Source of the DNA: Tupaia tana
Lineage: Eukaryota > Chordata > Mammalia > Scandentia > Tupaiidae
Assembly: GCA_026018925.1 (NCBI GenBank)
Contig: JAKSZU010000002.1
Coordinates: 16,210,162-16,274,161, forward strand
Reading direction: 5' to 3'
Length of the DNA stretch: 64,000 bases
Below the pieces are notes generated by a model. The model made no database searches, had not been told where the DNA came from, and saw only the letters and a program-made list of their open reading frames with translations. A program made the translations under genes and the position numbers. Of the stretch, positions 45,926-56,035 are shown piece after piece. Within the stretch, counting starts at the first letter, position 1. Every line of letters begins with the position of its first letter.

Positions 45926-46811
45926 ATAGTTCTTGGGAGGAGGCAGTCAGTCTGCCCTCTGGGGTGGCTTCTAGGGTGTTGTGGCCATGGTCCCAGCAGA
46001 GGTTCATGTCCCACCGTGGCCTGGTGAGCACACGCACGCATGTACGTGTCCGCTCGGGAACAAGGTTTCACGGGGCGGTGCCCAGCCTTGTGCTCTGCCC
46101 ACGGGTGGCACCCTGCTGTTGGCAGGGCTCTTCTAGAAATAAGGGGTATCGCCTTTGAGCTCATCTGGCCCTGAACGCCTGGGGAGAGGAGCTCCCACAC
46201 AGTGCCAGCCCCGGAAGTGCTCTGGGTGGGGGTGTCTCTGTTTACATTTGACAGCTCCTTATCTGTAGACTGTCCGGCTACGTGGTCAAGAGTACTTGGA
46301 ATTCATGTGAGCTTAACAGGAAAAATGTGAGGGAGTGGAACATCTTATTTTAAGGCACATGTAGCTGAAGATTGAAAATGGCAGGACCCAGTAGCCGAAG
46401 AAGGCCCCGGGGTGGTGTCGGACCTACGAGGGCCCAACAAGCACGTCTGCTCCTAGGTCATTCTCTCGCAGGACTGCGCTCCTTCCCACACGGTCTCCCC
46501 AGCCATGTCGCTTCACTGTTACGTGAGCCGTGGCTGCAGCAGGTGTGACGCCGTGTTCACCGGCCCCACACTCAGGTGTCTGATCTGGGCCCGCGATGGC
46601 AGTGCGTGCCCGGAGGGCCCCCTAGGAGCCGAGACAGGCCCCCTCCTGGCGCGTCCATCGGCGTGGACTTGGTTAGTGGGGAGGCAGGGGCCGTGCTGCC
46701 TGTTCTGCGTCCGGAAACCTGCCGCAGGTTAGGACGTGCACAGTCCACACAGCGTGTCCCGATGCCTTAGCCAAGTGACCTGTAGTAAGTGACGTCACCA
46801 TCCCTCTTTAG

Positions 46812-46873
46812 GACTCAGGATGCTGCAGGGCCTGAGCTGGTGCTGCCTGCGAGCGTGGAGTTCCGGGAGAGCT
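46812..46873 (+). CDS. AFDN: AFDN exon 14: linker before the DIL region
   Basis: A 62-nt exon. With two carried bases it reads RTQDAAGPELVLPASVEFRE and then S plus one base. It covers about residues 590-610. It is close to human (TQDASGPELILPASIEFRES as recalled). Acceptor CTCTTTAG, donor GTGAGT. It is separated from exon 15 by only 80 bp. Confidence 0.97.
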
Positions 46874-46953
46874 GTGAGTAAGCCCAGACCCGGGGTGCCC
46901 ACCGCACTCTCGGTCCCTGTCCGGTGCTCACGGCTCTCGTTCTTGTCTGTCAG
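46874..46953 (+). other. AFDN: AFDN intron 14 (80 bp)
   Basis: A very short intron close to the lower size limit for mammals. Donor GTGAGT, acceptor TTGTCTGTCAG. It is GC-rich and has no repeat. Confidence 0.96.
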
Positions 46954-47159
46954 CTGAGGACTCCTTCTTGTCGGCCGTCATAAACTACACCAACAGCTCC
47001 ACGGTGCACTTCAAGCTGTCGCCTACCTACGTGCTGTACATGGCGTGTCGCTACGTGCTCTCGGGCCAGTACAGACCTGACGTCAGCCCTGCAGAGCGCA
47101 CGCACAAGGTCATCGCCATCGTGAACAAGATGGTGAGCATGATGGAAGGCGTCATCCAG
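46954..47159 (+). CDS. AFDN: AFDN exon 15: start of the dilute (DIL) region
   Basis: It reads EDSFLSAVINYTNSSTVHFK, then LSPTYVLYMACRYVLSGQYR, and ends MVSMMEGVIQ. It covers about residues 611-679. DIL (human about 668-908) begins near its end. The helical sequence before it (TYVLYMACRYVL) is also part of the region shared with myosin V cargo-binding tails. Changes from human are few (SGQYRPDVSPA for SNQYRPDISPT). Donor GTACGC. It ends in phase 0, so a phase-0 cassette can follow. Confidence 0.98.
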
Positions 47160-47821
47160 GTACGCTCACCCTCGGCCTCCGAGACCCGCGAGGCCCGTCC
47201 CTGTTCCGCTCCTCCTCGGGCTGCACGTTTGCCTCTGGGGGCTCCATCTGGCTGTGGGTGGTACGGACCGCGCAGCTAAGGGGGCGATGGCAGCCGTGCG
47301 GGCAGGGCTGCGGGCTTCGCAGCTCTTCTCCACGTTTTACTGAGACCGCCTGGCGACACGAGGCCGAGCACTCTGCAGCCCGTAGCTGAGCGCGGTCACC
47401 GTGCCGGAAGGTGCGCAGCGGCCCTGGGGCAGCCCCTGTCCCTCCGGCCCATCACCGCCCTCGGCGCGCTGCAGTGGTTGTAAGAGGCCACCCCTCAGTG
47501 GGCCCTCCACGTGCTGGGTGTGGGTGCGCACAGAGGGGCAGCTGCTCGCTCCCGGCCCTTCGTGTAATCTAAAATGGCGGATCAAGGAGTCCGCAGCTGT
47601 AAAAAGATCTCAAAAATGAGGACGACAGGCAAAAAGAACAGAACCCGTGAGCACCGGATGGAGCAGAACGAGGAAGAGCAGCTACCCTTTACCTGTGAAA
47701 CACTTCACTTAGGATGAAGTTTCTTATAAACCGATTTTGAAAATTTTAGTAGGAGTGGATAATTGAGCGCCTTTAGGGTGGAAAATCTCTGTCAATCTAA
47801 AATGAATAAAATTGGCATAGC

Positions 47822-48060
47822 AGGGCCAGCAGCTGGTGTGGTGAAGGCTCTGGATTCCACATGGACAACTCTGGTTCAAGTCCCGGATCCAGGCTGGAAA
47901 AGCATGCTGGGTGTATGTGCTCCAACTCCAAGAGGAGGATGGAGACAGGGTTCCGGCGCGGCCATCCCTCCGCGGGGCGATTTCTCGACTCTCCCTCTTT
48001 CCCTCTCTCTTCTCTCTGATGAGCGCACATACCTGATGACCAAAATAACAGTAATAGCGA
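47822..48060 (+). repeat. Older long-type SINE, sense
   Basis: AGGGCCAGCAGCTGGTGTGG head, GCTCTGGATTCCACATGGAC, B-box GGTTCAAGTCCCGG, CCATCCCTCCGCGGGGCGAT and an A-rich end. Confidence 0.78.
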
Positions 48061-48276
48061 TAATAATGGCACGGCAGTGTTTCACGTTAGTGATTTGAGG
48101 ATTTTATCTTTAAAGTCCTTGAAAGTAGATTTACAAATGTAAGAGTTCCTCCAAATCGCTGGTCAGTGCTGTTACTCAGCTGTGAGACCCTGCTCATGCA
48201 ACCTGAAGGGGCACGGTTGGGTAGTTTCTGTTGGATTGTAGGATGCTGGGATCTTTTAATTCCATCAGAATTGTTT

Positions 48277-48547
48277 TTTTTTTTTTTTTTCCTTTTTCTT
48301 TTTTGGAGAAGTTTTTGCTATAGGGTGCGGGCGCTTGCCAGAGAGAGACAGAGAGACAGAAAGTGAGAAATCACCCCCCAGGGAGAATGGCCACACCGCA
48401 ATCCCTCCTCCTCCATTCTCCTTTTGGGATCTTGGACACACGCACACGCCCCCGGTGTGAGTTTAAGCCACCGGGTCTGGGACTCGAACCGTGGCCTACT
48501 ACGTGGGAGTCCAGCGACATAGCCATTACGCCAACTGCTGGTCCCCA
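48277..48547 (-). repeat. Long tRNA-derived SINE, antisense, with target duplication
   Basis: TTTTTGCTATAGGGTGCGGG tail side, GGACTCGAACCGTGGCCTAC and head GCCAACTGCTGGTCCCC. It is flanked by CATCAGAATTGTTTTT on both sides. Confidence 0.93.
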
Positions 48548-49103
48548 TCAGAATTGTTTTTAAAAGCCCCACATTTTCAGGGTATGGCTCTTTCACATTT
48601 GGGCGGTTAGCATCGTTAGGGTTTGATGGGGGTGAGGAAGCAGGTAGAAAAGGAAGGTCCTCGTATGTGAATGCCTTTCTGTCACTCATGCCATTTTATA
48701 GAGCGTGGATTTACTTTTCAGTTGCCGTCACAGCCATCACCTGTCTTCTGTTCCGTGTGGGCTTGACACCCGAGATTGCCATTGACCGTTCCTGTCCCTC
48801 ACGTACATGCAATCAGAGCGAGTTTCCGCAGTTACGCTTGGTGACGGAAGGAGTCTCAAAGTAATGAGAAACAACTCAGATAGCGAATGTTTTAAATTCT
48901 ACTTTCAAAACACAGAAGACCTTCATAGATACAAATTCTTTATATGTTTTTACATTTTCAACTTTTATTTTGATTGTTTCTGTTGGTCTTTCCTGTCACT
49001 CTCCCTACTTGGGAAGGAAGCCACGCCTTACCCACCTGTAAGAAACTGCACAGTCTCACTTGAAAGTGCACAAGGTCCTTTCTCAGCAGAGCTGCTCTTT
49101 GTT

Positions 49104-49340
49104 TTTTTGAGAGAGATTTTTTTGTTATAAAGCATGTGCGCTTATAGGAGAGACAGACAGAAAGTGAGAAATCACCCCCAGGGGGATGTCCACGCCACAG
49201 GCTTCTCCTCCGTTCTCCTCTCGGGATCTTGGGCACGCACACACTCGACCTGAGTTTTAAGCCACTGGGTCTGGGACTCGAACTGCAGTTGACTACACGG
49301 GAATTCAGGGATGTAACCGTTGGCGCAATCTGCTGGTCCC
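49104..49340 (-). repeat. Long tRNA-derived SINE, antisense
   Basis: GAGAGATTTTTTTGTTATAA tail side, GGACTCGAACTGCAGTTGAC and head GCGCAATCTGCTGGTCCC. It is slightly more diverged than the youngest copies. Confidence 0.88.
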
Positions 49341-49646
49341 AGCCTTGGCAGGTTTTCTAAAAAAATGGTTAAGTTCATGTTTGTTTTGTAATATCATCTT
49401 GATAAACTCCCTAAGAAACGTACCTGGTTATCGTGCCCATTAGGTACGTACAACGTCTCTCGGGGCTGCGTATTTCCAGAGCGGCCTCAGGTCCGCGAGT
49501 GGAAACGCAGCTTGAGTAATGTGACTGAATGTTGCACCCCCGTGTTGTGCTTTCATGTTCGTGTTCTGATTTTTTGAACTGTCATGATTGTTGACCAGTT
49601 TCTTTCTCTCGTCCTGCTTGGTTCCCCCTCGTCCGTTTTTCTCCAG

Positions 49647-49667
49647 GAAGTAGACCAGGTTGATCAG
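49647..49667 (+). CDS. AFDN: Probable AFDN cassette microexon (21 nt, EVDQVDQ)
   Basis: Seven in-frame codons, EVDQVDQ, lie between a strong pyrimidine tract ending TTTTTCTCCAG and the donor GTAGGA. Exon 15 ends in phase 0 with VIQ and exon 16 begins in phase 0 with KQKNI, so inclusion gives VIQ-EVDQVDQ-KQKNI with no shift. The repeat EVDQ-VDQ next to Q-KQ is acidic. The size is typical of regulated, often neuronal, vertebrate microexons, and the insertion is at the start of the DIL domain. I believe similar inserts exist in annotated afadin isoforms but cannot verify this. RNA evidence would decide it. Confidence 0.72.
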
Positions 49668-50379
49668 GTAGGAGTCCTGCTGGCAGCTGCCCGAGCTGTG
49701 TTGGCTTAGTCCGTTCTCATGCCGCTTTCATGTCCAATACGGCACCGCAGCGACTGACAACAGTCCGTAACCCTCATTCAGCTCCTGAGACATGCAGTAC
49801 TAAAATCCTTTTTGACTGTGCAGCCCTTACCAGCATTCCATAATTTCTGCTTAATGCACTTCAGTGTGGATATGAGATGACCAAGTTCTGTTCCTTCTCT
49901 ATCGTTTTCCTTGGTTCCTATTCTTTGGATCTCATCTGGGGCTGCCTGGCCTGCTCATGTGGTCGGGCGAGGACGCGCTAGATCAGTTCTCGATACTGAG
50001 CTGCCCGGCGTCCCAGCTGGCGACTCCAGTATCCGGGTGGCGGTGGGTAACCGTGGTGCCTGTGTGGCCACGCAGATTACCAGATACGCCCCTCTCCCAC
50101 GTGGCGGTGGTCCCAGGACCCCCGCTCTCCCCTGATGGAGCGCATCGTAGCCAATCAGGCCCTTGTGTCTGCACTCGAGTCCCGAGCCGTGGCCGCCGCG
50201 TCACTGGCCTCCCATTGCCCTCATGCACCCAAACCCCTCTGCGAGTATCTGGTATCTGTGGCTCGTACGTGCTGTGAGTGGGAAGGTACTGGTCTATCTC
50301 CGGCAGCTTCTCGGCAACCCTTTTTATTTTCTGTGTCTGTGTCTGCCCTGCGTTGCTCACGGGACCGTTCCGTCCGCAG

Positions 50380-50525
50380 AAACAGAAGAACATCGCGGGG
50401 GCGCTGGCGTTCTGGATGGCAAATGCATCCGAACTGCTCAACTTCGTCAAGCAGGACCGGGACCTCAGCCGCATCACGCTGGATGCCCAGGACGTGTTAG
50501 CGCATCTGGTGCAGGTGGCCTTCAA
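50380..50525 (+). CDS. AFDN: AFDN exon 16: DIL domain
   Basis: It reads KQKNIAGALAFWMANASELL and then NFVKQDRDLSRITLDAQDVL, ending at VAF plus two bases. It covers about residues 680-727. ALAFWMANASELLNF is the signature of DIL domains, the motif shared with class V myosins. Changes from human are conservative (FVKQ for FIKQ, QVAF for QMAF). Acceptor CCGCAG, donor GTAAGC. Confidence 0.98.
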
Positions 50526-50599
50526 GTAAGCGCACGTGAGGACGGCCTGGTGTGCGCAGAGTTTAATCACGCTTTTTCTTTCTTTGCTGTTTTTGTTTG

Positions 50600-50776
50600 T
50601 CAGGGCAGTTGCACTTTTCAGGGAGAAAGCACCCCCAGGGAGGCATGGTCACCCCACAGTCCCTTCTCTATCGCCACTTCTCCTATGGGGATTTTGAGCA
50701 CAGACGCAGACAGCCAGTGTGTCTCTCCAGCTCCTGGGGCCAGGATTCTAACCACTAGGCCACACTGCCAGCCCCA
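50600..50776 (-). repeat. Old SINE copy, antisense
   Basis: GGGAGAAAGCACCCCCAGGG, CCCTTCTCTATCGCCACTTC and a head remnant AACCACTAGGCCACACTGCC AGCCCC. Confidence 0.65.
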
Positions 50777-50937
50777 ATCATCGTGTTAGTGTCTTTTTCA
50801 AGAATTATTTTCAAGTTTTAATTTACCTTAATTGAAGGTGGGCATCAGGATGTATAAACACGTACCTGCACACCTGCTGACTGCATGTCGAAGTCAGTGA
50901 GCTGGGCTTCAGGAATCTAGGAGTAAAAACCTCTTTA

Positions 50938-51125
50938 TTAGGACTAGCAGGTGGTATGGTAGTTGAGGTGCTAGACTCCCTCATGGCCCGCTGTGGTTCG
51001 AGTCCTGGACCTGGCAGCTTGAGGTTCGTGTAGGCACGTGTGCATGTGAGCCCACAGTCCCAGGAGGAGAGCCCCGGAGAATGGACTGCAGAGCTCACGC
51101 CCTTTGGCAGAGCAGCAGCAGAACG
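50938..51125 (+). repeat. Old SINE copy, sense
   Basis: AGGACTAGCAGGTGGTATGG head, GAGGTGCTAGACTCCCTCAT, B-box GGTTCGAGTCCTGG and GGCACGTGTGCATGTGAGCC middle. Confidence 0.75.
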
Positions 51126-51227
51126 CCCATTTCGGGGTGGGAAGTCTGTTAGCGGTGGGCTCGTCCCGTGTACCGTCTGCCAGCGGTGCGCCTGCTGCAG
51201 GGACAGCCCGCACTTGTGTCGTTCCAG

Positions 51228-51322
51228 ATACCTGGTCCACTGTCTTCAGTCAGAACTGAACAACTACATGCCAGCCTTTCTGGAAGACCCTGAAGAGAGC
51301 AGTCTGCAAAGACCAAAAATCG
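51228..51322 (+). CDS. AFDN: AFDN exon 17: DIL domain
   Basis: With two carried bases it reads KYLVHCLQSELNNYMPAFLE and then DPEESSLQRPKI plus one base. It covers about residues 728-759. This is a helical part of DIL followed by a loop. Changes from human are LEDPEESS for LDDPEENS. Acceptor TTCCAG, donor GTGAGG. Confidence 0.98.
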
Positions 51323-51691
51323 GTGAGGCCACGCCCTGTCCGCGTCCCCCCTCCCCCCCAGTCGACTTCCCTTCAGGGTCGCTGTGCACGGGGGAGGGCT
51401 CGTTAGCATCCAGTCAGCGCCCTGCTAGGTCTGGGGTCTTTGCAGGAGGGGTGGCCACTGTCTGTGTTCTCCGTAGACAGCCCGTTTGCTCGTGCCGTGC
51501 TGTGTTAATTTTTATGCACGACTCTCGGGGAGCTTGGAGTGCTGAGTGGCCTCAGTAACTAACTAGTTGAGACCACACCACTGTCCTCGGAGTTCCGTGT
51601 TTGCGAAGTGGTGGGACAGCAGTTACGACCATTCTCTACGTTCACGCTCATTGTGGAGGCTCCTCGGTGACTGTCCTCTGTGTCTCTGCAG
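51323..51691 (+). other. AFDN: AFDN intron 17
   Basis: 369 bp; no repeat or gene seen. Acceptor TGTGTCTCTGCAG. Confidence 0.92.
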
Positions 51692-51957
51692 ACGACGTGC
51701 TGCACACGCTCACGGGAGCCATGTCCCTGCTGCGCCGCTGCAGGGTCAACGCCGCGCTCACCATCCAGCTGTTCTCGCAGCTCTTCCACTTCATCAACAT
51801 GTGGCTGTTCAACAGGCTGGTGACCGACCCCGACTCGGGGCTGTGCTCCCACTACTGGGGGGCCATCATCCGCCAGCAGCTGGGGCACATCGAGGCCTGG
51901 GCCGAGAAGCAGGGGCTGGAGCTGGCGGCCGACTGCCACCTGAGCAGGATCGTGCAG
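51692..51957 (+). CDS. AFDN: AFDN exon 18: DIL domain core
   Basis: The longest coding exon here. It reads DDVLHTLTGAMSLLRRCRVN, then AALTIQLFSQLFHFINMWLF, and ends LELAADCHLSRIVQ. It covers about residues 760-848. FSQLFHFINMWLFNRLV is the central helix of DIL, and WGAIIRQQLGHIEAWAEKQG follows a little later. I see no amino-acid change from human over this exon, though third positions are strongly G/C. Donor GTGTGT. It ends in phase 0. Confidence 0.99.
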
Positions 51958-52869
51958 GTGTGTGCCTGCCCGGCAAGGCCGGGTAAACCTCAGTGGGCCA
52001 TTGCGAGGAAGGACAGCAGACCGAGCAGCAGAATAGCACGTACTGGCTCACAGTGCTGGAGGCCAGGATCGAGGCCGGGGTCGGCAGACCGCTGTCCCCC
52101 CAAGGGCTTCCAGGCGAGGGTGTGCAGGTCCCTCCCCAGCTTTGGCCAGTGGGTGTGGCTGGCTCTCGAGCTCTGCCCTGTCTTCTGATGGCCGCCGCCT
52201 CTGCGCTGTGTCCAGGCACCCACTTCCACCAGTCCACGAGTCGTGCCGTGCCGAGTAGCCTCGTGTGACCTTGCGTAACTGTACAGACCTCTGAGTCAGG
52301 CCGCATCTCGTGGTACTCAGGTCAGGCCTCCAGCTTAGAATGCCGAAGGACACGGTTCAGTCACCGTAGGCGATCCTAGTAGTAAACGTCCTGGCAGGTT
52401 CTTCAGGCCGAGATCAGTAAGGTACACTTCAGAGACTGCCGTACTGAGCATGTATCCCAGTTTAGAACTGAGTCGTGTCAGCCGTTGGGAATACAGAGGC
52501 AGGCCATAACCTACAGGCCTTGCCAGCTCTGTGGGGACTGTTCAGGCAGCAGAGCCCCGAGCCGTTCCACGTTACGGAGAAGAGCTGTCTGCAGTCTCGA
52601 ACGGGCTTGGTGCCACGGTGCTCTAGGTTTCTTTCCTGAGTTCTTAATCTCTTCTACAGAGGCTTAGGGAATTGAGAAGCTATTCAGGTAGTTACAAAAA
52701 GGCCACGGGAACCGCTCGTACCTGTTACCCGGCACTCAGAGTGGTTATATGATGTTTAAACTTGGAGAGAAATTCCTACCTGCATCCAGCGCTCCAGAAC
52801 TAAGCCACCCACGCTTTAGGGAGCGTCGCGGCTGTGACCCCTCCTTCCCTCGCTCTCCCTCTCTCTCAG
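51958..52869 (+). other. AFDN: AFDN intron 18
   Basis: 912 bp; no element recognised. The acceptor CTCCCTCTCTCTCAG has a long pyrimidine tract. Confidence 0.9.
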
Positions 52870-53013
52870 GCGACCACGCTGCTCACCATGGATAAGTACA
52901 TGCCGGAGGACGTCCCACACGTGAGCAGCGCCTGCTTCAAGCTCAACTCCCTGCAGCTCCAGGCCCTGCTGCAGAATTACCACTGTGCCCCCGACGAGCC
53001 ATTCATCCCCGCG
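52870..53013 (+). CDS. AFDN: AFDN exon 19: DIL domain
   Basis: It reads ATTLLTMDKYMPEDVPHVSS, then ACFKLNSLQLQALLQNYHCA, and ends DEPFIPA. It covers about residues 849-896. The surface stretch YMPEDVPHVSSACF differs from human YAPDDIPNINSTCF, while the helix LNSLQLQALLQNYHC is unchanged. It is phase 0 at both ends, so skipping would keep frame. Donor GTGAGT. Confidence 0.98.
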
Positions 53014-55836
53014 GTGAGTGGGCGGGGCCGCGTCACCCCAGTGTGGGACAGGCCCCCCGGGCCGCTTCCCGCATGCCACCTCACCAGGTCACTGTGCTGT
53101 CGCCATCTGCGCTGAGCTCAGTGAGGAAGCAGAGACTGCAGGGGTACCTGCGTAGGAAGGCCCCGATTCAGGGAGTCAGGGATTGGGGGGATCCGTGGAG
53201 GACGGAGGGGTGGAGGGCCCTGCATGTGGAGTCAAGCGTGGCCACTGTGACCGGGCCCTGGGGGCAGAGCTGCCACCACCGCGTGTCCCCAGGGGCAATC
53301 GTCACGCCCACGTGTCTTAGCGATGGCAGCGACAGCCAATGGGCTTCTGCCGCACCTCTGCGTCAACTCCCAGGTTTGCTGTGGGGCCTTCGGCCTTGAG
53401 AGGCCAGGTCCCATCCAGAACAACCCACGGGCTCAGCACGCCTGCCTGCAGGCCCTGGGAAGGAGGGGGCGGAGCCCTGTTGGCTCATCAGGGGGACTGC
53501 AGCCGCCCCCACCGTCACAAGTAAACGTTCCTAAGGTTAGGCAACACAGGGAGGTGGGGGCTTGGCCTTCGTCATTGGCGGCGACACCAGTGTGGAGCAC
53601 AGACTCACCGGAACCAGGGGTCACCAATGGTCACCAAGTCAGGAGGAGGACGCACCGATGAGCCACGGCCTGGTCACGTAGGAGCATGCGCTGCAGTGGG
53701 ACGTGGTGTTCGGTGGTCAAGGGAGTCTGGATGGATGTGCAGAGGGTGCGGGGCAGGGCTGTGTGCGGTGGACAGGTGTGCAGAGGGTGTGCGGGGCAGG
53801 GCTGTGTGTGCGGTGGACAGGTGTGCAGAGGGTATGAGGGGCAGAGCTGTGTGCGGTGGACAGGTGTGCAGAGGGTGTGCGGGGCAGGGCTGTGTGCGGT
53901 GGACAGGTGTGCAGAGGGTGTGAGGGGCAGGGCTGTGTGCAGTGGACAGGTGTGCAGAGGGTGTGCGGGGCAGGGCTGTGTGCGGTGGACAGGTGTGCAG
54001 AGGGTGCGGGGCAGGGCTGTGTGCAGGGGACAGGTGTGCAGAGGGTGCGGGGCTGGACTGTGTGCAGTGGACAGGTGTGCAGAGGGTGTGCGGGGCAGGG
54101 CTGTGCGGTGGACAGGTGTGCAGAGGGTGTGCGGGGCAGGGCTGTGCGGTGGACAGGTGTGCAGAGGGTGTGCGGGGCTGGGCTGTGTGCGGTGGACAGG
54201 TGTGCAGAGGGTGCGGGGCAGGGCTGTGTGCGGTGGACAGGTGTGCAGAGGGTGCGGGGCAGGGCTGTGTGCGGGGGACAGGTGTGCAGAGGGTGTGGGG
54301 CAGGGCTGTGTGCGGTGGACAGGTGTGCAGAGGGTGTGGGGCAGGGCTGTGTGCGGTGGACAGGTGTGCAGAGGGTGCGGGGCTGGGCTGTGTGCGGGGG
54401 ACAGGTGTGCAGAGGGTGTGGGGCAGGGCTGTGTGCGGTGGACAGGTGTGCAGAGGGTGCGGGGCTGGGCTGTGTGCGGTGGACAGGTGTGTAGAGGGTG
54501 CGGGGCAGGGCTGTGTGTGGGGGACATGTGTGCAGAGGGTGTGCGGGGCAGGGCTGTGTGCGGTGGACAGGTGTGCAGAGGGTGTGAGGGGCAGGGCTGT
54601 ATGTGGTGGACAGGTGTGCAGAGGGTGCGGGGCAGGGCTATGTGCGGTGGACAGGTGTGCAGTGGGCGTGCCTAGGATGGACATGCAGAGGGTGCATGGT
54701 GGACAAACATGCCGGCGGCATTCTATGGACAGACGTGCCAAGGACACACGGGAGGGCAGGTGGACTATGGTGTACCTCCGTAGGCATGGCTCGTGGGGGC
54801 TGAGAGCAGTCTGTGGTGTGAACCATCACCTCAGTGAAACGCATTGGGGCAGGGGCCGTCCCTATGCAGGAGTAGACGTGGTGGCAGTGGGGCCAGCCTG
54901 TGCTGGGGAGTTGGGGTGGGAAGGGTCGTGGAGGCAGCAGGGTGGGGGACAGTACCTGTGCAGGGCTGGGCGTGGAGGCAGTGGGACAGGGCCATCCTGC
55001 GGGGAGGAGAGGCATGGAGGCAGCGGTGTGGTCACTGGCTGAGCCTTGTGCTTGTCATTTGAGAGCCTCTTCGTATGGGATGTGTGTTACACAGCAATAA
55101 ATTCTTAAACAGCAACCAGTCACCTCTCATTCAGAAATAATTCCTTTGGTTGATTTATTTCCAAACTGGAAAATATATTGCCTGTTTGTCCTGATCTTTG
55201 TATTTAACGTGGACTTTTCCAGACTGTCATTGGACATTGTATGAAAATATGGCTATTAGCTGCTGGGTTTTTAAAATGTTAGGGAGTCATGTGGGGAAGA
55301 AATGATGTTGGACTGGCCCATGGCCTGGGGTAAGGGAACCGGACCCACATGACACCTGCAGGTGTAACTGCTGACCTGGTGGCCTGGAAAACACTGGTGC
55401 GTGTGCACACATGCCAGTGTCCACAGGATGGGGAGCCGGAGGGGAAGGGTGGCGGTCCAACCGTGTTCCACTGGGCGGCGCCTTTCCCCGACCCCTCACC
55501 CAACTCAGCCTTGGGAGCACCTGCGTTCTCTGGCAATCATTTTTAAAAAGAAAAAGGAAAAACAATTTGGAAAATGGAAAGCAAAAATATTTTTGTCTGT
55601 GACCGAGCAGCAGCTTTCTCCTTGAAGCTGCGAGGCATTTGAAGTCAGTATCTCGGGTTCTCATTGAAGCCCGCACACTATGCGTGCCGGGGCCTGCGGC
55701 ACAGACCGGTCCTGCGTCTGTGTCCGTGTCCGCGTCCACGCGCTGAGTGCTGTGGGCGCCGCCAGGTAAAGAGCTGCCGGCCACACGCAGCAGTTGCCAA
55801 CCATCTCTTCTGGACTCTGTGCTGTCTCCCTAACAG
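53014..55836 (+). other. AFDN: AFDN intron 19
   Basis: Dominated by the G-rich minisatellite (53728-54690). 55290-55545 resembles a very old sense SINE. 53014-53720 and 54700-55280 show nothing else. Acceptor GTCTCCCTAACAG. Confidence 0.9.
53728..54690 (+). repeat. G-rich minisatellite, 39-45-bp unit, about 23 copies
   Basis: The unit is GGACAGGTGTGCAGAGGGTG (TG)CGGGGCAGGGCTGTGTGCGGT. Length varies by small deletions of TG pairs. It gives stop-free frames of about 300 to 370 codons on both strands, which is an artefact. The + strand has repeated G runs (GGG, GGGG, GGG), so G-quadruplex formation is possible. Confidence 0.96.
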
Positions 55837-56035
55837 GACCTTGTAGAAAACGTGGTGGCCGTGGCTGAGAACACGGCGGACGAGCTGGCACGCAGCGACG
55901 GCAGGGAGGTGCGGCTGGAGGAGGACCCCGACCTGCAGCTGCCTTTCCTTCTGCCAGAAGACGGCTACTCCTGCGACGTCGTCCGCAACATTCCCAATGG
56001 TTTACAGGAATTTCTAGAGCCTCTGTGCCAGAGAG
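55837..56035 (+). CDS. AFDN: AFDN exon 20: end of DIL and following segment
   Basis: It reads DLVENVVAVAENTADELARS, then DGREVRLEEDPDLQLPFLLP, and ends LEPLCQR plus one base. It covers about residues 897-962. It ends the DIL domain (human about 908) and begins the linker to the PDZ domain. The acidic LEEDPDLQLPFLLPEDGYSC segment is almost unchanged. Acceptor CCTAACAG, donor GTGAGC. Confidence 0.98.

Larger units (their letters stand above)
43728..46811 (+). other. AFDN: AFDN intron 13
   Basis: It holds a long SINE (44200-44461) and two short-type SINEs (45400-45566 and 45790-45925). 44465-45390 and 45930-46800 show nothing recognised. Acceptor ATCCCTCTTTAG. Confidence 0.9.
47160..50379 (+). 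other. AFDN: AFDN intron 15 (contains a cassette microexon)
   Basis: It holds SINEs at 47822-48060, 48277-48547 and 49104-49340, and the microexon at 49647-49667. 47160-47820, 48550-49100 and 49670-50370 show nothing recognised. Acceptor GTTCCGTCCGCAG. Confidence 0.9.
50526..51227 (+). other. AFDN: AFDN intron 16
   Basis: 702 bp, largely two old SINE copies (50600-50776 antisense and 50938-51125 sense). Acceptor TCGTTCCAG. Confidence 0.9.

Noticed and set aside
53631..55042. Open frames of about 300 to 366 codons on both strands, cysteine/glycine- or proline/histidine-rich
   Set aside because: They are translations of the G-rich minisatellite in intron 19. The peptide repeats merely follow the DNA unit.
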